64,000 nt of DNA. Origin: Terribacillus saccharophilus (GTDB lineage: Bacteria > Bacillota > Bacilli > Bacillales > Amphibacillaceae). Below, piece by piece: positions 50,345 through 58,998 of this stretch; the first letter of the stretch is position 1, and each line of letters begins with the position of its first letter. Position numbers and translations under genes: made by a program. The DNA lies in NCBI GenBank assembly GCA_900110015.1, contig FOCD01000001.1:1167994-1231993 (forward strand). The letters are read 5' to 3'. The notes under the pieces are model-generated. The model saw only the letters and a list, made by a program, of their open reading frames with translations, had not been told where the DNA came from and did not search any database.

Positions 50345-51240
50345 TCCAGGATATGTGGAATGCACTGCTGCATCAGCCGAATACGCAATGGGTTGTGCTG
50401 AGCACAATGCTGCTTGGGATTGCCAGTGGCGTGCTTGGAAGCTTTGCTCTCTTAAAAAAACAGAGTCTTATTGGTGACGCTGTTGCTCACGCAGCACTGC
50501 CGGGCATATGTATCGCTTATCTCCTTATTGGTGAGAAACAGCTGCTTGTCCTGCTGCTCGGCGCAACTGCAACCGGACTGCTGGCAACCTATCTCATCCA
50601 GCTCATCACTACAACGACGAGGATTAAAAAAGATGCTGCCATCTGCCTCATATTAAGCGTCTTTTTCGGTACAGGAATTGTTTTGCTGAGCAAAATCACG
50701 CAGCAGGCAGGAGGAAATAAAAGCGGACTCGACCACTTCATCTTCGGGCAGGCTGCAGCGATGACCCGAAACGATGTTTATACAATGGCCGGCGCTGCTG
50801 GCGGATTGATTCTCATCGCCTTTCTTCTATTTAAAGAATGGAAGCTGCTTATTTTCGATCCTGACTTTGCCAAAAACAGCGGGCTGCCAGTTGGTTTGCT
50901 TGAAACACTCTTCTCCACCCTGCTTGTCATTACGGTTGTAATTGGCATCCAAGCTGTTGGCGTCATTCTTATGGCTGCATTACTTATCATCCCTACTATT
51001 AGCGCCAGGTACTGGACGGATCGGCTTGGCTGGATGGTGGTCATCGCTGGATCTATTGGGGCATGTTCCGGGATAGTTGGTGCGTTGATCAGTACAATCA
51101 GTACCGGTTTGGCGACCGGTCCGCTCATCGTTGTCACGGCTGCTGGCTGTTTTATTGTCTCCTTCACTATCGGACCAAAGCGCGGTCTTATTCAAAAGCT
51201 GATGGCACATCGTGTACGCCTGAAGGAGGAAAGCATATGA
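50341..51240 (+). CDS. mntC: manganese ABC transporter permease
   Basis: This is an integral membrane subunit of the ZnuB/MntC family, with 8-9 helices. The opening GVLGSFALLKKQSLIGDAVAHAALPGI is the family signature. Its start overlaps the mntB stop (atga) and its stop overlaps the next start. 299 residues. Confidence 0.94.
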   Translation: MIQDMWNALLHQPNTQWVVLSTMLLGIASGVLGSFALLKKQSLIGDAVAHAALPGICIAYLLIGEKQLLVLLLGATATGLLATYLIQLITTTTRIKKDAAICLILSVFFGTGIVLLSKITQQAGGNKSGLDHFIFGQAAAMTRNDVYTMAGAAGGLILIAFLLFKEWKLLIFDPDFAKNSGLPVGLLETLFSTLLVITVVIGIQAVGVILMAALLIIPTISARYWTDRLGWMVVIAGSIGACSGIVGALISTISTGLATGPLIVVTAAGCFIVSFTIGPKRGLIQKLMAHRVRLKEESI

Positions 51241-52103
51241 CGTATGAGGGCTGGATTTTGTTGACTGCTTGTCTAGTCGGAATCAGCTGTGGTATGGTCG
51301 GTTGTTTCTTAATTGTTCGGCGAATGACAATGCTCGCTGATGCGATCAGTCATAGTGTTTTGCTTGGTATCGTACTCGCATTTCTTGTCGCAAACAGTTT
51401 GAACGGCATCTATATGCTGATTGGAGCAACCGTAATCGGATTGGTGACGACATTCGCCATCCAATCACTCCATAATTCGGGTGTTCAAGAAGATGCCAGT
51501 ATCGGTATTGTGTTTACGACTTTCTTTGCCATCGGGGTTATACTTATTTCGCTTTTCGCCAGAGATGTCCATCTCGATGTGGAGCACGCATTAATGGGAG
51601 AAATCGCCTTTATTCCATGGAATACGTACACTGTCTTTGGAATTGAAATACCGAAAGCAACAGGAATGCTCCTATGTATCACAATATTCGCATTGCTCGT
51701 CATTCTCATGTTCTACAAAGAATTAAAGCTTACTAGTTTTGATGCCGCGCTGGCGGTAACGCTTGGCCTTCCGGTTGCCTTGATCCATTACTTGTTGATG
51801 GGTCTTGTATCCATTACGGCTGTCGGCTCCTTTGATGCTGTTGGGGCCGTCCTTGTTGTCAGTATGCTAGTCGTGCCCGGGACCTGTGCTTACCTTCTGA
51901 CCGATCGACTATCGGTAATGCTGCTTTACAGTTGCTTGTTTGGCGCAGCTAGTGCCATCTTCGGTTATTATGGTGCCTTGTGGCTGGATGCTTCCATATC
52001 CGGCTCGATGAGTGCTGCGGGAGGTATTTTATTTCTGCTAACATGGGTGTTCTCCCCAAGATATGGGTTGCTGCGACGTTATCGTGCGATGATCACGTCT
52101 TGA
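51237..52103 (+). CDS. mntD: manganese ABC transporter permease (second)
   Basis: This is the second permease of the same family: GMVGCFLIVRRMTMLADAISHSVLLGI, with 8-9 helices and FDAVGAVLVVSMLVVPGTCAYLLTDRL. I start it at ATG 51237 (MTYEGWILLT), behind ggaggaaagc and overlapping the mntC stop; the frame is open much further upstream inside mntC with no site. It is 288 residues. It forms a heterodimer with MntC. Confidence 0.94.
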   Translation: MTYEGWILLTACLVGISCGMVGCFLIVRRMTMLADAISHSVLLGIVLAFLVANSLNGIYMLIGATVIGLVTTFAIQSLHNSGVQEDASIGIVFTTFFAIGVILISLFARDVHLDVEHALMGEIAFIPWNTYTVFGIEIPKATGMLLCITIFALLVILMFYKELKLTSFDAALAVTLGLPVALIHYLLMGLVSITAVGSFDAVGAVLVVSMLVVPGTCAYLLTDRLSVMLLYSCLFGAASAIFGYYGALWLDASISGSMSAAGGILFLLTWVFSPRYGLLRRYRAMITS

Positions 52104-52126
52104 ACTTAGCCTTCTCTCCTTGAGTT

Positions 52127-52161
52127 AGGTCACACGCTACGCTGTGTGACCTATTTCTTTT
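52127..52161 (+). terminator. terminator of mntABCD
   Basis: aggtcacac and gtgtgacct arms are followed by a T-rich stretch. Confidence 0.8.
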
Positions 52162-52245
52162 TACAAGAATTGATTTTTTTCTTACAGGTAAATCCACGAC
52201 ATTGTTGAATTGTAATAAGCAAATACATTCAGAAGGAGAAATTCA

Positions 52246-52641
52246 ATGATTAATTCTGTCGGTCAAATTATGCTGTATGTAAACGATCAGGATCAGGCGG
52301 TCCATTTTTGGACAGAAAAACTGGGATTTCAAGTGCTTTCACAAGAAGACGATGGTCAGGGTATGAGATGGATTGAAATTGCACCTTCAAATGGTGCAGA
52401 AACAAGTATCATTCTTCATAACAAAGCATTCATCTCCAAAATGGAGCCTGAACTAAATCTAGCTACCCCCTCTTTGATGTTTTTCACAGGTAATCTCGAT
52501 AAATTGCACAATGATTTACTAACTGATCATCTTACAGTCGGAGAAATAGTTACAATGCCTTCTGGAAGAGTATTCAATTTTGCAGATTATGAAGGAAATT
52601 ACTTTGCAGTCATGGAAAAAAAGATTGATTCCATATCATAA
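52246..52641 (+). CDS. VOC-family protein (glyoxalase/bleomycin-resistance fold)
   Basis: This is a single vicinal-oxygen-chelate domain of 131 residues: INSVGQIMLYVNDQDQAVHFWTEKLGFQVLSQED, GMRWIEIAPSNG, then FNFADYEGNYFAVME with the C-terminal Glu. The first metal ligand position is Gln (GQIML) instead of His, seen in many members with unclear chemistry. It stands alone behind aaggaga. Its substrate is unknown. Confidence 0.85.
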   Translation: MINSVGQIMLYVNDQDQAVHFWTEKLGFQVLSQEDDGQGMRWIEIAPSNGAETSIILHNKAFISKMEPELNLATPSLMFFTGNLDKLHNDLLTDHLTVGEIVTMPSGRVFNFADYEGNYFAVMEKKIDSIS

Positions 52642-52657
52642 GACTAGATATAACACG

Positions 52658-52696
52658 AAAGGATCTGTTTCGATTAATTGAAACGGATCCTTTTTT
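52658..52696 (+). terminator. Rho-independent terminator
   Basis: ggatc-gtttc and gaaac-gatcc arms are followed by six T's. Confidence 0.85.
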
Positions 52697-52829
52697 CTAT
52701 GGAGTCGAAAATTAAGTAATGCAGTTATTAAGTTGTAAGGTTTTCGCTGACAACCTGTATTATTCTTACTCTTCCTATCATTCATGGTAAAATGACATCA
52801 CAACCCTTTCATAAAGCGAGGTTTATCAG

Positions 52830-53555
52830 ATGAAACGAAATGGTAAGATGGAAAGCGCCATTATAGACAGTATCTATTTAGATGAGAGCTTAGAAGTACG
52901 CTGGTATAAGCCGGAGTCCTTTTCTCCTTTATATAAGTACCAGCTATGCATCATGCAGGATGGCAACGATTATTTCCAAATGGGGCGTATCGCGACATTA
53001 AGCGATCAGCTGCATAGTGACGGGCAGATTCAGAATACGGTTTTCGCAGGCATTCATTATCGGGACCGTTACGACCGGATTGATAAATACTATCCTGATG
53101 GAAAAAAACATGAAGCTTTTCTGCAGTTCCTTCTGCATGAAGCACTGCCGGTTCTGGAGGATGATTTACCCACGTTACATATGGGAGCTGCAAGGACATT
53201 AATGGGCGATTCTCTGGCTGGTACCCTCTCCCTTGTTGCTGCCCTTCGCTTCCCGCATACATTTGGCGGCGTTGTTATGCAATCTCCATTAGTCGATGAC
53301 GCTGTCATGCGGGAAGTAAGAGATGCAAAGCAGCTAGATAGTTTGTCCATTTATCATACGATTGGAACAAAAGAAACGAAGGTTCCTACTAGCTTCGAAA
53401 AAGAGATGGACTTTGTGGAGCCGAATCGCAGCTTGCAAGAATATTTCCGCACAAAGGCTGTTGATTATACGTATCGGGAACTGGAGGATGCGGAACATAC
53501 ATGGAAATATTGGCAGCGTGATATGAAGCAGGTACTGACTGACGTATTCGGCTGA
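52830..53555 (+). CDS. yjcH: esterase-family alpha/beta hydrolase (YjcH-like)
   Basis: This is a putative serine esterase of the Fes/esterase-D type. The nucleophile is in MGDSLAGTLSLVAAL (Ser about residue 131); the His is in EDAEHTWKYW. It is 241 residues. It is followed by yjcG and yjcF in the same order as in B. subtilis. It starts behind gcgaggt. The substrate is not known. Confidence 0.88.
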   Translation: MKRNGKMESAIIDSIYLDESLEVRWYKPESFSPLYKYQLCIMQDGNDYFQMGRIATLSDQLHSDGQIQNTVFAGIHYRDRYDRIDKYYPDGKKHEAFLQFLLHEALPVLEDDLPTLHMGAARTLMGDSLAGTLSLVAALRFPHTFGGVVMQSPLVDDAVMREVRDAKQLDSLSIYHTIGTKETKVPTSFEKEMDFVEPNRSLQEYFRTKAVDYTYRELEDAEHTWKYWQRDMKQVLTDVFG

Positions 53556-53651
53556 ACCTTCGGACGCATACAGCAGGCACTATCTCTGGTATAATAAGAC
53601 GCATAAAGCAAACGATACGCATGCTATTCATTCTTATTTGGAGGTATTGAG

Positions 53652-54167
53652 ATGAACTACACTGTAGCAATTTTTCCATCTGAGCAAGTGCAGCAAGAAG
53701 CCAATTCGTACCGCAAACGATACGACTCTGCTTACGCACTAATCAAACCGCATATGAAGGTAAGACAGCCATTCCCATTGAATGAAGAAGATGATCTTAT
53801 CGACGCTGTAAGTGAGCTGAAACGAATCGCACGCGAAACAGCTCCTTTCTCTTATAACATTGAGAAAGTAAGTACGTTTGCACCTGCTCATAATACACTC
53901 TATTTCAAGGTGACGCCTTCTGAGGAATTAAAAACACTGCACGAAAAGTTGTATCATGGTTTCTTTGAAGGTGAAAAAGCATATGCTTTTATTCCGCATA
54001 TCACGATTGCGCAAGACCTTTCGAATGGGGAATATGCTGATTTGCACGGAACGCTCAAGCTAAAGCAATTTCAATATGAAGAACAAGCCACACAGTTTCA
54101 TTTGCTTCAGGAACAAGAAGACGGGAAATGGATTGTGAAAGAAACTTTCACATTAGGTGAGGAATAA
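53652..54167 (+). CDS. yjcG: 2H phosphoesterase (YjcG-like, 2'-5' RNA ligase family)
   Basis: This is a two-His phosphoesterase with both HxTx-type motifs: HNTLYFKV (about residue 79) and HITIAQDL (about 117). It is 171 residues, like B. subtilis YjcG, for which structures of the 2H fold are known. It starts behind ttggaggt, 96 bases after yjcH and 2 bases before yjcF. Its role in the cell is unclear. Confidence 0.92.
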   Translation: MNYTVAIFPSEQVQQEANSYRKRYDSAYALIKPHMKVRQPFPLNEEDDLIDAVSELKRIARETAPFSYNIEKVSTFAPAHNTLYFKVTPSEELKTLHEKLYHGFFEGEKAYAFIPHITIAQDLSNGEYADLHGTLKLKQFQYEEQATQFHLLQEQEDGKWIVKETFTLGEE

Positions 54168-54169
54168 AC

Positions 54170-54592
54170 ATGGAAATAACGGTAGCAGAAAACAGTATCC
54201 AACAGCAAGATGCTTTTCAGGTAAGAATATTAGTCTTCGTTGAAGAACAAAAAGTACCGGCAGATCTTGAAATCGATGAACTGGAAAATGAGAGTATTCA
54301 CTTCGTCGGATACGAGGATGGAACTCCGGGAGCGGCTGCAAGAATGCGTTTGGTCGATGAGTATGCCAAGATGGAACGCATTTGCATCCTGAAAGAATTC
54401 CGAGGCAAACATTACGGAAATGACCTAATGTGGGTCATGGAGGAAGAAGCAAAAAAATCCGGTATGCAGAAAGCGAAATTGAACGCGCAGACTCAGGCAA
54501 TCCCTTTCTACGAACGATTAGGTTATACAGTCGTTTCAGATGAATTCATGGATGCTGGCATTCCGCATAAAACAATGACAAAACAGCTGTGA
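54170..54592 (+). CDS. yjcF: GNAT-family N-acetyltransferase (YjcF-like)
   Basis: The acetyl-CoA-binding GNAT fold shows as VRILVFVEEQKVPADLEID, GAAARMRLVDEYAKMERICILKEFRGKHYGNDLM (the R/Q-x-x-G-x-G/A loop) and NAQTQAIPFYERLGYTVV. It is 140 residues. It is translationally close to yjcG. The acceptor is unknown. Confidence 0.92.
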   Translation: MEITVAENSIQQQDAFQVRILVFVEEQKVPADLEIDELENESIHFVGYEDGTPGAAARMRLVDEYAKMERICILKEFRGKHYGNDLMWVMEEEAKKSGMQKAKLNAQTQAIPFYERLGYTVVSDEFMDAGIPHKTMTKQL

Positions 54593-54619
54593 GACTTCCT
54601 TTTGGAGGTCTCTTTTTTT
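54591..54619 (+). terminator. Rho-independent terminator
   Basis: gagac-tcc and gga-gtctc arms are followed by seven T's, at the yjcF stop. Confidence 0.8.
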
Positions 54620-54672
54620 GTATAGTCACGTTTCCTTTGGGCAAGCTTTCTCTTAGAAGGGGTGTGTTGCAC

Positions 54673-55353
54673 GTGGGAGTCTACGGAGAGATAATTACAG
54701 AAGTGATATTCGGATTTTTTGGTCTTTTCCTATTGACAAAAATACTTGGAAAGACACAAATGAACCAAATTACACCATTTGATTTTATTGCTGCTATTGC
54801 AGCAGGGGAATTGTTCGGTAATGCATTATTCGATCCGGATGCTGGTATACCTCAAATTGCTGTTGCGATTATTACATGGGGAATACTGATGTTCGTCATT
54901 GAAAAGCTAACGCAAAGATTCAAACGCACACGTGGGTTCTTTGAGGGGAAACCTTCTGTTATCATCTCTCAAGGTGAAATTCAATATAATGACATGAAAG
55001 TTAATAAGATGGACTTTAATCAGTTGATGCATCAGCTTCGAGCAAACAATGTATTTTCCCTTTCAGAAGTTGACTATGCAATCATTGAAGCTGATGGGAG
55101 CTTAAGCATCTTGAAAAAAAGCGCCTATCAGACGCCAACTCGAGATGATTTGAAGCTTAAGGAGCAGCCTAACCCGCTCCCTATATCCTTTATCCTAGAT
55201 GGAGAAATAATTGAAGATAATGTTATCAATAGTGGAAAAACATTGGATTGGCTCTCGCAGGAAGTCAAAAAACAAGGCTTTGATACTGTGGCAGATGTAG
55301 CATATGCTGAATGGACACCTACCAACGGTTTGTTTACAGGAGCCTATCATTAA
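54673..55353 (+). CDS. DUF421 (YetF-like) membrane protein
   Basis: This is a full-length member of the family: three N-terminal helices with IITEVIFGFFGLFLLTKILGKTQMNQITPFDFIAAIAAGELFGN, then the soluble domain with GKPSVIISQGEIQYNDMKVNKMDFNQLMHQLRANNVFSLSEVDYAIIEADGSLSILKK and the second strand set DGEIIEDNV. The GTG at 54673 follows agaaggggtg at the right distance. It is 226 residues. It is the best template for judging the shortened and broken copies at 13.5, 15.6 and 16.2 kb. Confidence 0.88.
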   Translation: MGVYGEIITEVIFGFFGLFLLTKILGKTQMNQITPFDFIAAIAAGELFGNALFDPDAGIPQIAVAIITWGILMFVIEKLTQRFKRTRGFFEGKPSVIISQGEIQYNDMKVNKMDFNQLMHQLRANNVFSLSEVDYAIIEADGSLSILKKSAYQTPTRDDLKLKEQPNPLPISFILDGEIIEDNVINSGKTLDWLSQEVKKQGFDTVADVAYAEWTPTNGLFTGAYH

Positions 55354-55356
55354 TAA

Positions 55357-55632
55357 TTAACATTGTGTATCAATGTGACGCCCTTTTCCGGTTAGTAGGC
55401 TATATGTCTGGCTATCGAAGGGTGTTTCTTTTTCTTCTGATCTTTGATTTTGACGAAGCATGACAGTTTGATAATCAAGCCGATCCTGAACGCGCTGTTC
55501 AAACGTATCCTTCGTTTTATGGGACATAACAGGATTCGTCCTTTCAATTACATAACGGTCGGTTTTTGTGCTGTTGATCCTATTTTGATAATCCATATAC
55601 TGATAAGATGAAACTGGCACTGTCCAACTCAT
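55357..55632 (-). CDS. hypothetical protein, 91 aa
   Basis: The protein is polar and Gln/Arg/Tyr-rich with no membrane segment: SSYQYMDYQNRINSTKTDRY ... TFEQRVQDRLDYQTVMLRQNQ, ending TGKGRHIDTQC. The strong gaggagg site shows it is a real gene. It is next to spore coat genes and may be spore-associated (inference). It ends close to the convergent DUF421 gene. Confidence 0.65.
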   Translation of the reverse strand: MSWTVPVSSYQYMDYQNRINSTKTDRYVIERTNPVMSHKTKDTFEQRVQDRLDYQTVMLRQNQRSEEKETPFDSQTYSLLTGKGRHIDTQC

Positions 55633-55695
55633 GCAATCTCCTCCTCTTTATAACTTATTCTTCTTTTTCCCTCTCCTCTCCTTGTCTAACCATAT

Positions 55696-55719
55696 AAAAA
55701 AAGCAGCCTAGGCTGCTTA
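55696..55719 (-). terminator. terminator of the Asp/His-repeat gene
   Basis: aagcagcc-taggctgctt, A-rich before (T-rich on the minus strand), just after the stop. Confidence 0.8.
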
Positions 55720-55721
55720 TA

Positions 55722-56096
55722 TCAGAACCAGAAATTCCGGCGTCTTTTGTCATCATCGTCTTCTTTCTTCCGGCGGAAACCGAAAATCGGATCAAAATCA
55801 AAGTTACGATCATGCTTTTTATCATCATGTTTATCATCATGATCGTGTTTGTCATCATGATCATGTTTGTCATCATCTTTATGATCATCGTCTTTTTTCC
55901 GGCGGGAACCAAAGAACAGATCATAGTCTTGTTTATGATCATGTTTTTTATCATTATGATCATGCTTTTTATCATGATCGTGTTTTTTATCGTCATGATC
56001 GTGCTTATCTTTGTGTATATCGTCTGCATCCAACACTACTTTGTCTGCTTTGATGATGAGATTTTTCACATGGATGATCTTTTTTTCCTCTGACAT
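55722..56096 (-). CDS. His/Asp/Lys-repeat protein, probable spore coat protein
   Basis: It starts with ATG at 56096 (MSEEKKIIHVKNLIIKADKVVLDAD) behind aaggagtg, a short strand-rich head. Long tracts of HDHDDKKHDHD-type repeats follow, cut by two related boxes, DLFFGSRRKKDDD and DPIFGFRRKKEDDDD, and it ends RRRNFWF. Proteins with the same head (IHVKxLxIxADxV) and FFG-R box occur as coat proteins in Bacillaceae. The His/Asp tracts could bind calcium or transition metals. It is divergent from the CotZ-like gene. Confidence 0.7.
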   Translation of the reverse strand: MSEEKKIIHVKNLIIKADKVVLDADDIHKDKHDHDDKKHDHDKKHDHNDKKHDHKQDYDLFFGSRRKKDDDHKDDDKHDHDDKHDHDDKHDDKKHDRNFDFDPIFGFRRKKEDDDDKRRRNFWF

Positions 56097-56316
56097 GTCT
56101 TTCACTCCTTTTTCCTTGGACTCAAGTCTTGATAGTTTATGTAACCCATTAGGATAAGGTGTACTATGTACGCCTAATCCTGTGTTTTTTCTTCACAAAC
56201 AAATACCTACCAACTTCTTGCATTATGCGGTTAAGTGCCCACACATAACAGATGCCCCCTCATATCTTATTAAAGACGAAACGTCATTACTTTATCATTT
56301 CGAGAGGGGTAAAATC

Positions 56317-56802
56317 ATGAGCAATGCAACGCGAGAAAGTTCATCAATCGTTGTGGATATCGTCAGAGAAATCGCTAATGCACAAAGAGATATCTCCAGC
56401 GAATGCTGTGCAACAAGTGCGGAACAATCCATCAATGATCTTCTTGGTAACTTCGGAGGATCTGCTGGTTTCGATACAGTACCTATTTGCCTTTATAACG
56501 ACCTTGGTGGTATCTTCCGCGGGTACGGTGTAGCACCTGGAGCTACTCCAGGAACACTTGGCCCGGTAGCTGCAAGCTACTACTTCCGTGTGAAAGCAGT
56601 ATACGATGATGACGCTGCTGTATTGGAACTGCTTCGCAGCCCATCTGATATCACACTCATTCCTGGTGGCGTAGATGATCAGATCGTTACTGGTCTGGCA
56701 GCTACTGGTATCTGCTTCACGGTTGATCTGACTAAATTCGCACACATCACTACTTTGCCAGCTATTTCTGCATTCCTTACCGGCACAAGAGCTACTGACT
56801 AA
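56317..56802 (+). CDS. cotZ: CotZ/CotY-family spore coat protein
   Basis: This is a crust-layer coat protein. A helical start SIVVDIVREIANAQRDISSECCATSAEQSIND is followed by the family stretch GFDTVPICLYNDLGGIFRGYG, then YYFRVKAVYDDDAAVLELLR and CFTVDLTKFAHITTLPA. B. subtilis CotZ has the same order: DTVPFAIF, FFRVERV, CIEVDLDCF, CINCL. Cys residues are fewer here. Start 56317 (MSNATRESS) is behind gagaggggt; the longer frame has no site. 161 residues. A good terminator follows. Confidence 0.85.
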   Translation: MSNATRESSSIVVDIVREIANAQRDISSECCATSAEQSINDLLGNFGGSAGFDTVPICLYNDLGGIFRGYGVAPGATPGTLGPVAASYYFRVKAVYDDDAAVLELLRSPSDITLIPGGVDDQIVTGLAATGICFTVDLTKFAHITTLPAISAFLTGTRATD

Positions 56803-56814
56803 GGTAAACAAGAA

Positions 56815-56852
56815 AAAGTTCAATCTTGATTTCAAGATTGAACTTTTTTTTT
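56815..56852. terminator. terminator between cotZ-like and cotO genes
   Basis: aaagttcaatcttga and tcaagattgaacttt arms are followed by eight T's; convergent genes share it. Confidence 0.9.
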
Positions 56853-57285
56853 AGAAACCAAGTAATTTTATGTCTTGAATGTCTTCAAGCTTTACTTCCC
56901 GTTTAAACGGACGCCGGATAGATTTAAATTGAATTGAATCTCCTTCCATATCTGAAATGATACCAATCAAACTGCCTTCTGTTGTAACAAGTTCACATTT
57001 CATACGGGGAATCTGAGAAGGGATATTCAAAATATAATCAATCTTTTCTGCCGTCGATAAATCTTTGAAATTCACTTTTCTATTGGACGGAGCTACCTTT
57101 TCGGTTGCCTGTGCTTTCTCTTCTTTCGGCGAAACAGCTTCTTGTTTTACCTCTTCTGTTACAACTTCTTTCTTTTTTCCTTTTGTCGTACGATAAGCCT
57201 GCTGCATTTCTGCCTTTGGCAGATCAAGCTTCGGCTGGGCAATGAACAGCAATGGCTGCTGGTGCCTTACCTTTTCTTTGGACAC
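56851..57285 (-). CDS. cotO: CotO-family spore coat protein
   Basis: It has the N-terminal PLLFIAQPKLDLPKAEMQQAYRT signature of CotO, a Lys/Glu/Ala-rich linker (about 35-70), and a C-terminal domain with LSTAEKIDYILNIPSQIPRMKCELVTTEGSLIGIISDMEGDSIQFK. It starts at a GTG behind gaggagg. 144 residues, a little shorter than B. subtilis CotO (227). It is next to cotZ as in B. subtilis, where CotO acts in outer-coat assembly. Confidence 0.85.
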   Translation of the reverse strand: MSKEKVRHQQPLLFIAQPKLDLPKAEMQQAYRTTKGKKKEVVTEEVKQEAVSPKEEKAQATEKVAPSNRKVNFKDLSTAEKIDYILNIPSQIPRMKCELVTTEGSLIGIISDMEGDSIQFKSIRRPFKREVKLEDIQDIKLLGF

Positions 57286-57362
57286 TCTGCGTCCTCCTCT
57301 GCATTAGGATTCCTACCCATTATATGCAGTTATAAAATGAGGGTGCCCAATTTCCCCAAAAG

Positions 57363-57392
57363 AAAGAAGACTGTCTTCAGACAGTCTTCTTT
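57363..57392 (-). terminator. terminator of mgtE
   Basis: aaagaagactgtct and agacagtcttcttt arms lie just after the mgtE stop. Confidence 0.85.
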
Positions 57393-57401
57393 AGCTTTAC
57401 A

Positions 57402-58769
57402 TTAACCTGTCAGCAGTCCCATAAAAGCTGTTGCCAGCCCAAAATAAATCAAAATAGAAATAATATCATTGATTGTCGTAATGAACGGCCCTGAAGCGAT
57501 AGCCGGGTCAATGTTTAGCTTATGCATAAGAAGCGGGATGATCGCTCCAGCAAGTGTTGCAATGATCAGCGTTGCAAAAATGGATAATCCGACGAGTAAG
57601 CCTAGGAAGAAATCTTTCTGCCAGATAGTCACAACTAAAGTGATGACGATACCACAGCTAAGTCCTGTGATAATACCTGTCAACCCTTCCCTCATTACCA
57701 TCCGTGTCTTTCCGCGCTTGGCAACATCTCCTGTCGCCATACCTCGGACCGCAACCGCTAGTGCCTGGGTGCCAGTATTCCCCCCCATCCCGCCGATAAG
57801 CGGAATAAAGCTCGCAAGTATGGCAACTTGGCTCAGTGTATTTTCAAAACGGCTGATCATGCTGGCCGTAATCATACCGAGGAAAAGAAGAACAACGAGC
57901 CATGGCAAGCGTTTTCGAGCAGACACGAAGGCACTGTCCTCTCCTCTTTCTGTATCACTGACCCCGGCTAAACGGCTGTAATCCTCATCTGCTTCTTCTT
58001 CCATAACATCCAAGATATCATCGACTGTGATGATACCGAGTATGTGGTTCTGAAAATCGACAACTGGTAGTGCCAGGAAGTCATAATCTCGCATCATTTG
58101 GGCAACATGCTCCTGATCGCCACCTACATCAACACTGACAATCCTGTCGCTCATCACTTCGGAAATGAGCCAGTCTTTCTCCGCTATAATAAGATTACGC
58201 AAAGAAATAACTCCGACTAGCTTCTTGTCTTGGTCAACGACATACGTATAATAGATAGTTTCCGCATCTGGCGCTTCCGCTCTAAGATGCAGCATCGCTT
58301 CTCGTACCGTATCTGTAGCGCTGACACTGACAAATTCAGTCGTCATGATACTTCCAGCCGTTTTATCTTCATAATGAAGAAGATGCTTGATTTCATCTGC
58401 TGAATCCTTTTCCATAATTGCGATAAAACTAGCAACTTTGTTTTTATCCATTTCCTTTAAAATATCCACTGCATCATCAGCAGACATCTCAGCTAATACC
58501 TGCGCTGCATAACGAGAGTACATCTCCGTGAAATACAGATCAGCATTCTCCCAGTTAACGTTTTCCATGATTTCTGCTGTTTCATCTGGTGAAAGATAAG
58601 AATAAATCTGCTTTCGGATTTCTTCTGGCTGCTCCTCAAAAACTGCCGCCTGATCATACGGGTGGAGTTCTAGGTATTCAGCACGAAATTGGTCAATTTG
58701 CTGGTTAGCTAGTGCTTCCCTGATTTTATTTTGGTATAGTAAGATTTCTTGGTTTTCCAAATGATCCAT
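57402..58769 (-). CDS. mgtE: magnesium transporter MgtE
   Basis: This is a gated Mg2+ channel. The N domain (helical, MDHLENQEILLY ... DDAVDILKEMDKNKV) is followed by two CBS domains (TTEFVSVSATDTVREAM and EVMSDRIVSVDVGGDQEHVAQMMRDYDFLALPVVD) and five helices with the pore stretch IGGMGGNTGTQALAVAVRG. Start 58769 is behind gcgaggagga; the frame extends 20 codons further with no site. It is 455 residues, normal. Cytoplasmic Mg2+ closes the channel through the N/CBS domains. I saw no M-box riboswitch upstream. Confidence 0.95.
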   Translation of the reverse strand: MDHLENQEILLYQNKIREALANQQIDQFRAEYLELHPYDQAAVFEEQPEEIRKQIYSYLSPDETAEIMENVNWENADLYFTEMYSRYAAQVLAEMSADDAVDILKEMDKNKVASFIAIMEKDSADEIKHLLHYEDKTAGSIMTTEFVSVSATDTVREAMLHLRAEAPDAETIYYTYVVDQDKKLVGVISLRNLIIAEKDWLISEVMSDRIVSVDVGGDQEHVAQMMRDYDFLALPVVDFQNHILGIITVDDILDVMEEEADEDYSRLAGVSDTERGEDSAFVSARKRLPWLVVLLFLGMITASMISRFENTLSQVAILASFIPLIGGMGGNTGTQALAVAVRGMATGDVAKRGKTRMVMREGLTGIITGLSCGIVITLVVTIWQKDFFLGLLVGLSIFATLIIATLAGAIIPLLMHKLNIDPAIASGPFITTINDIISILIYFGLATAFMGLLTG

Positions 58770-58998
58770 ACGTCTTCCTCCTCGCTTGCAAGAACACTCA
58801 ATAGTAAGTAATAACTTGCTCTTTGTCAACGCAATAACGGCTGTTCTGTGAAAGGTTTAAGAAACTTTAATAGAGTTCACTTAATTTATCCGTCATTTTG
58901 TTGTAAACTGTAACAAGATTATATTCCACTCATTTGCAAAATCTAATCGCTTTTATAGCAGCTAGAGATGCGGAAGGAACGAAAGAAAGGTTTTGTGT

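Noticed and set aside
55780-56020. Low-complexity catgatcatga repeats
   Set aside because: They are the coding sequence of the His/Asp repeats on the minus strand; long frames on the other strand are shadows.
58770-58998. Mg2+ (M-box) riboswitch upstream of mgtE
   Set aside because: I could not find the conserved M-box stretches in this 230-base region.
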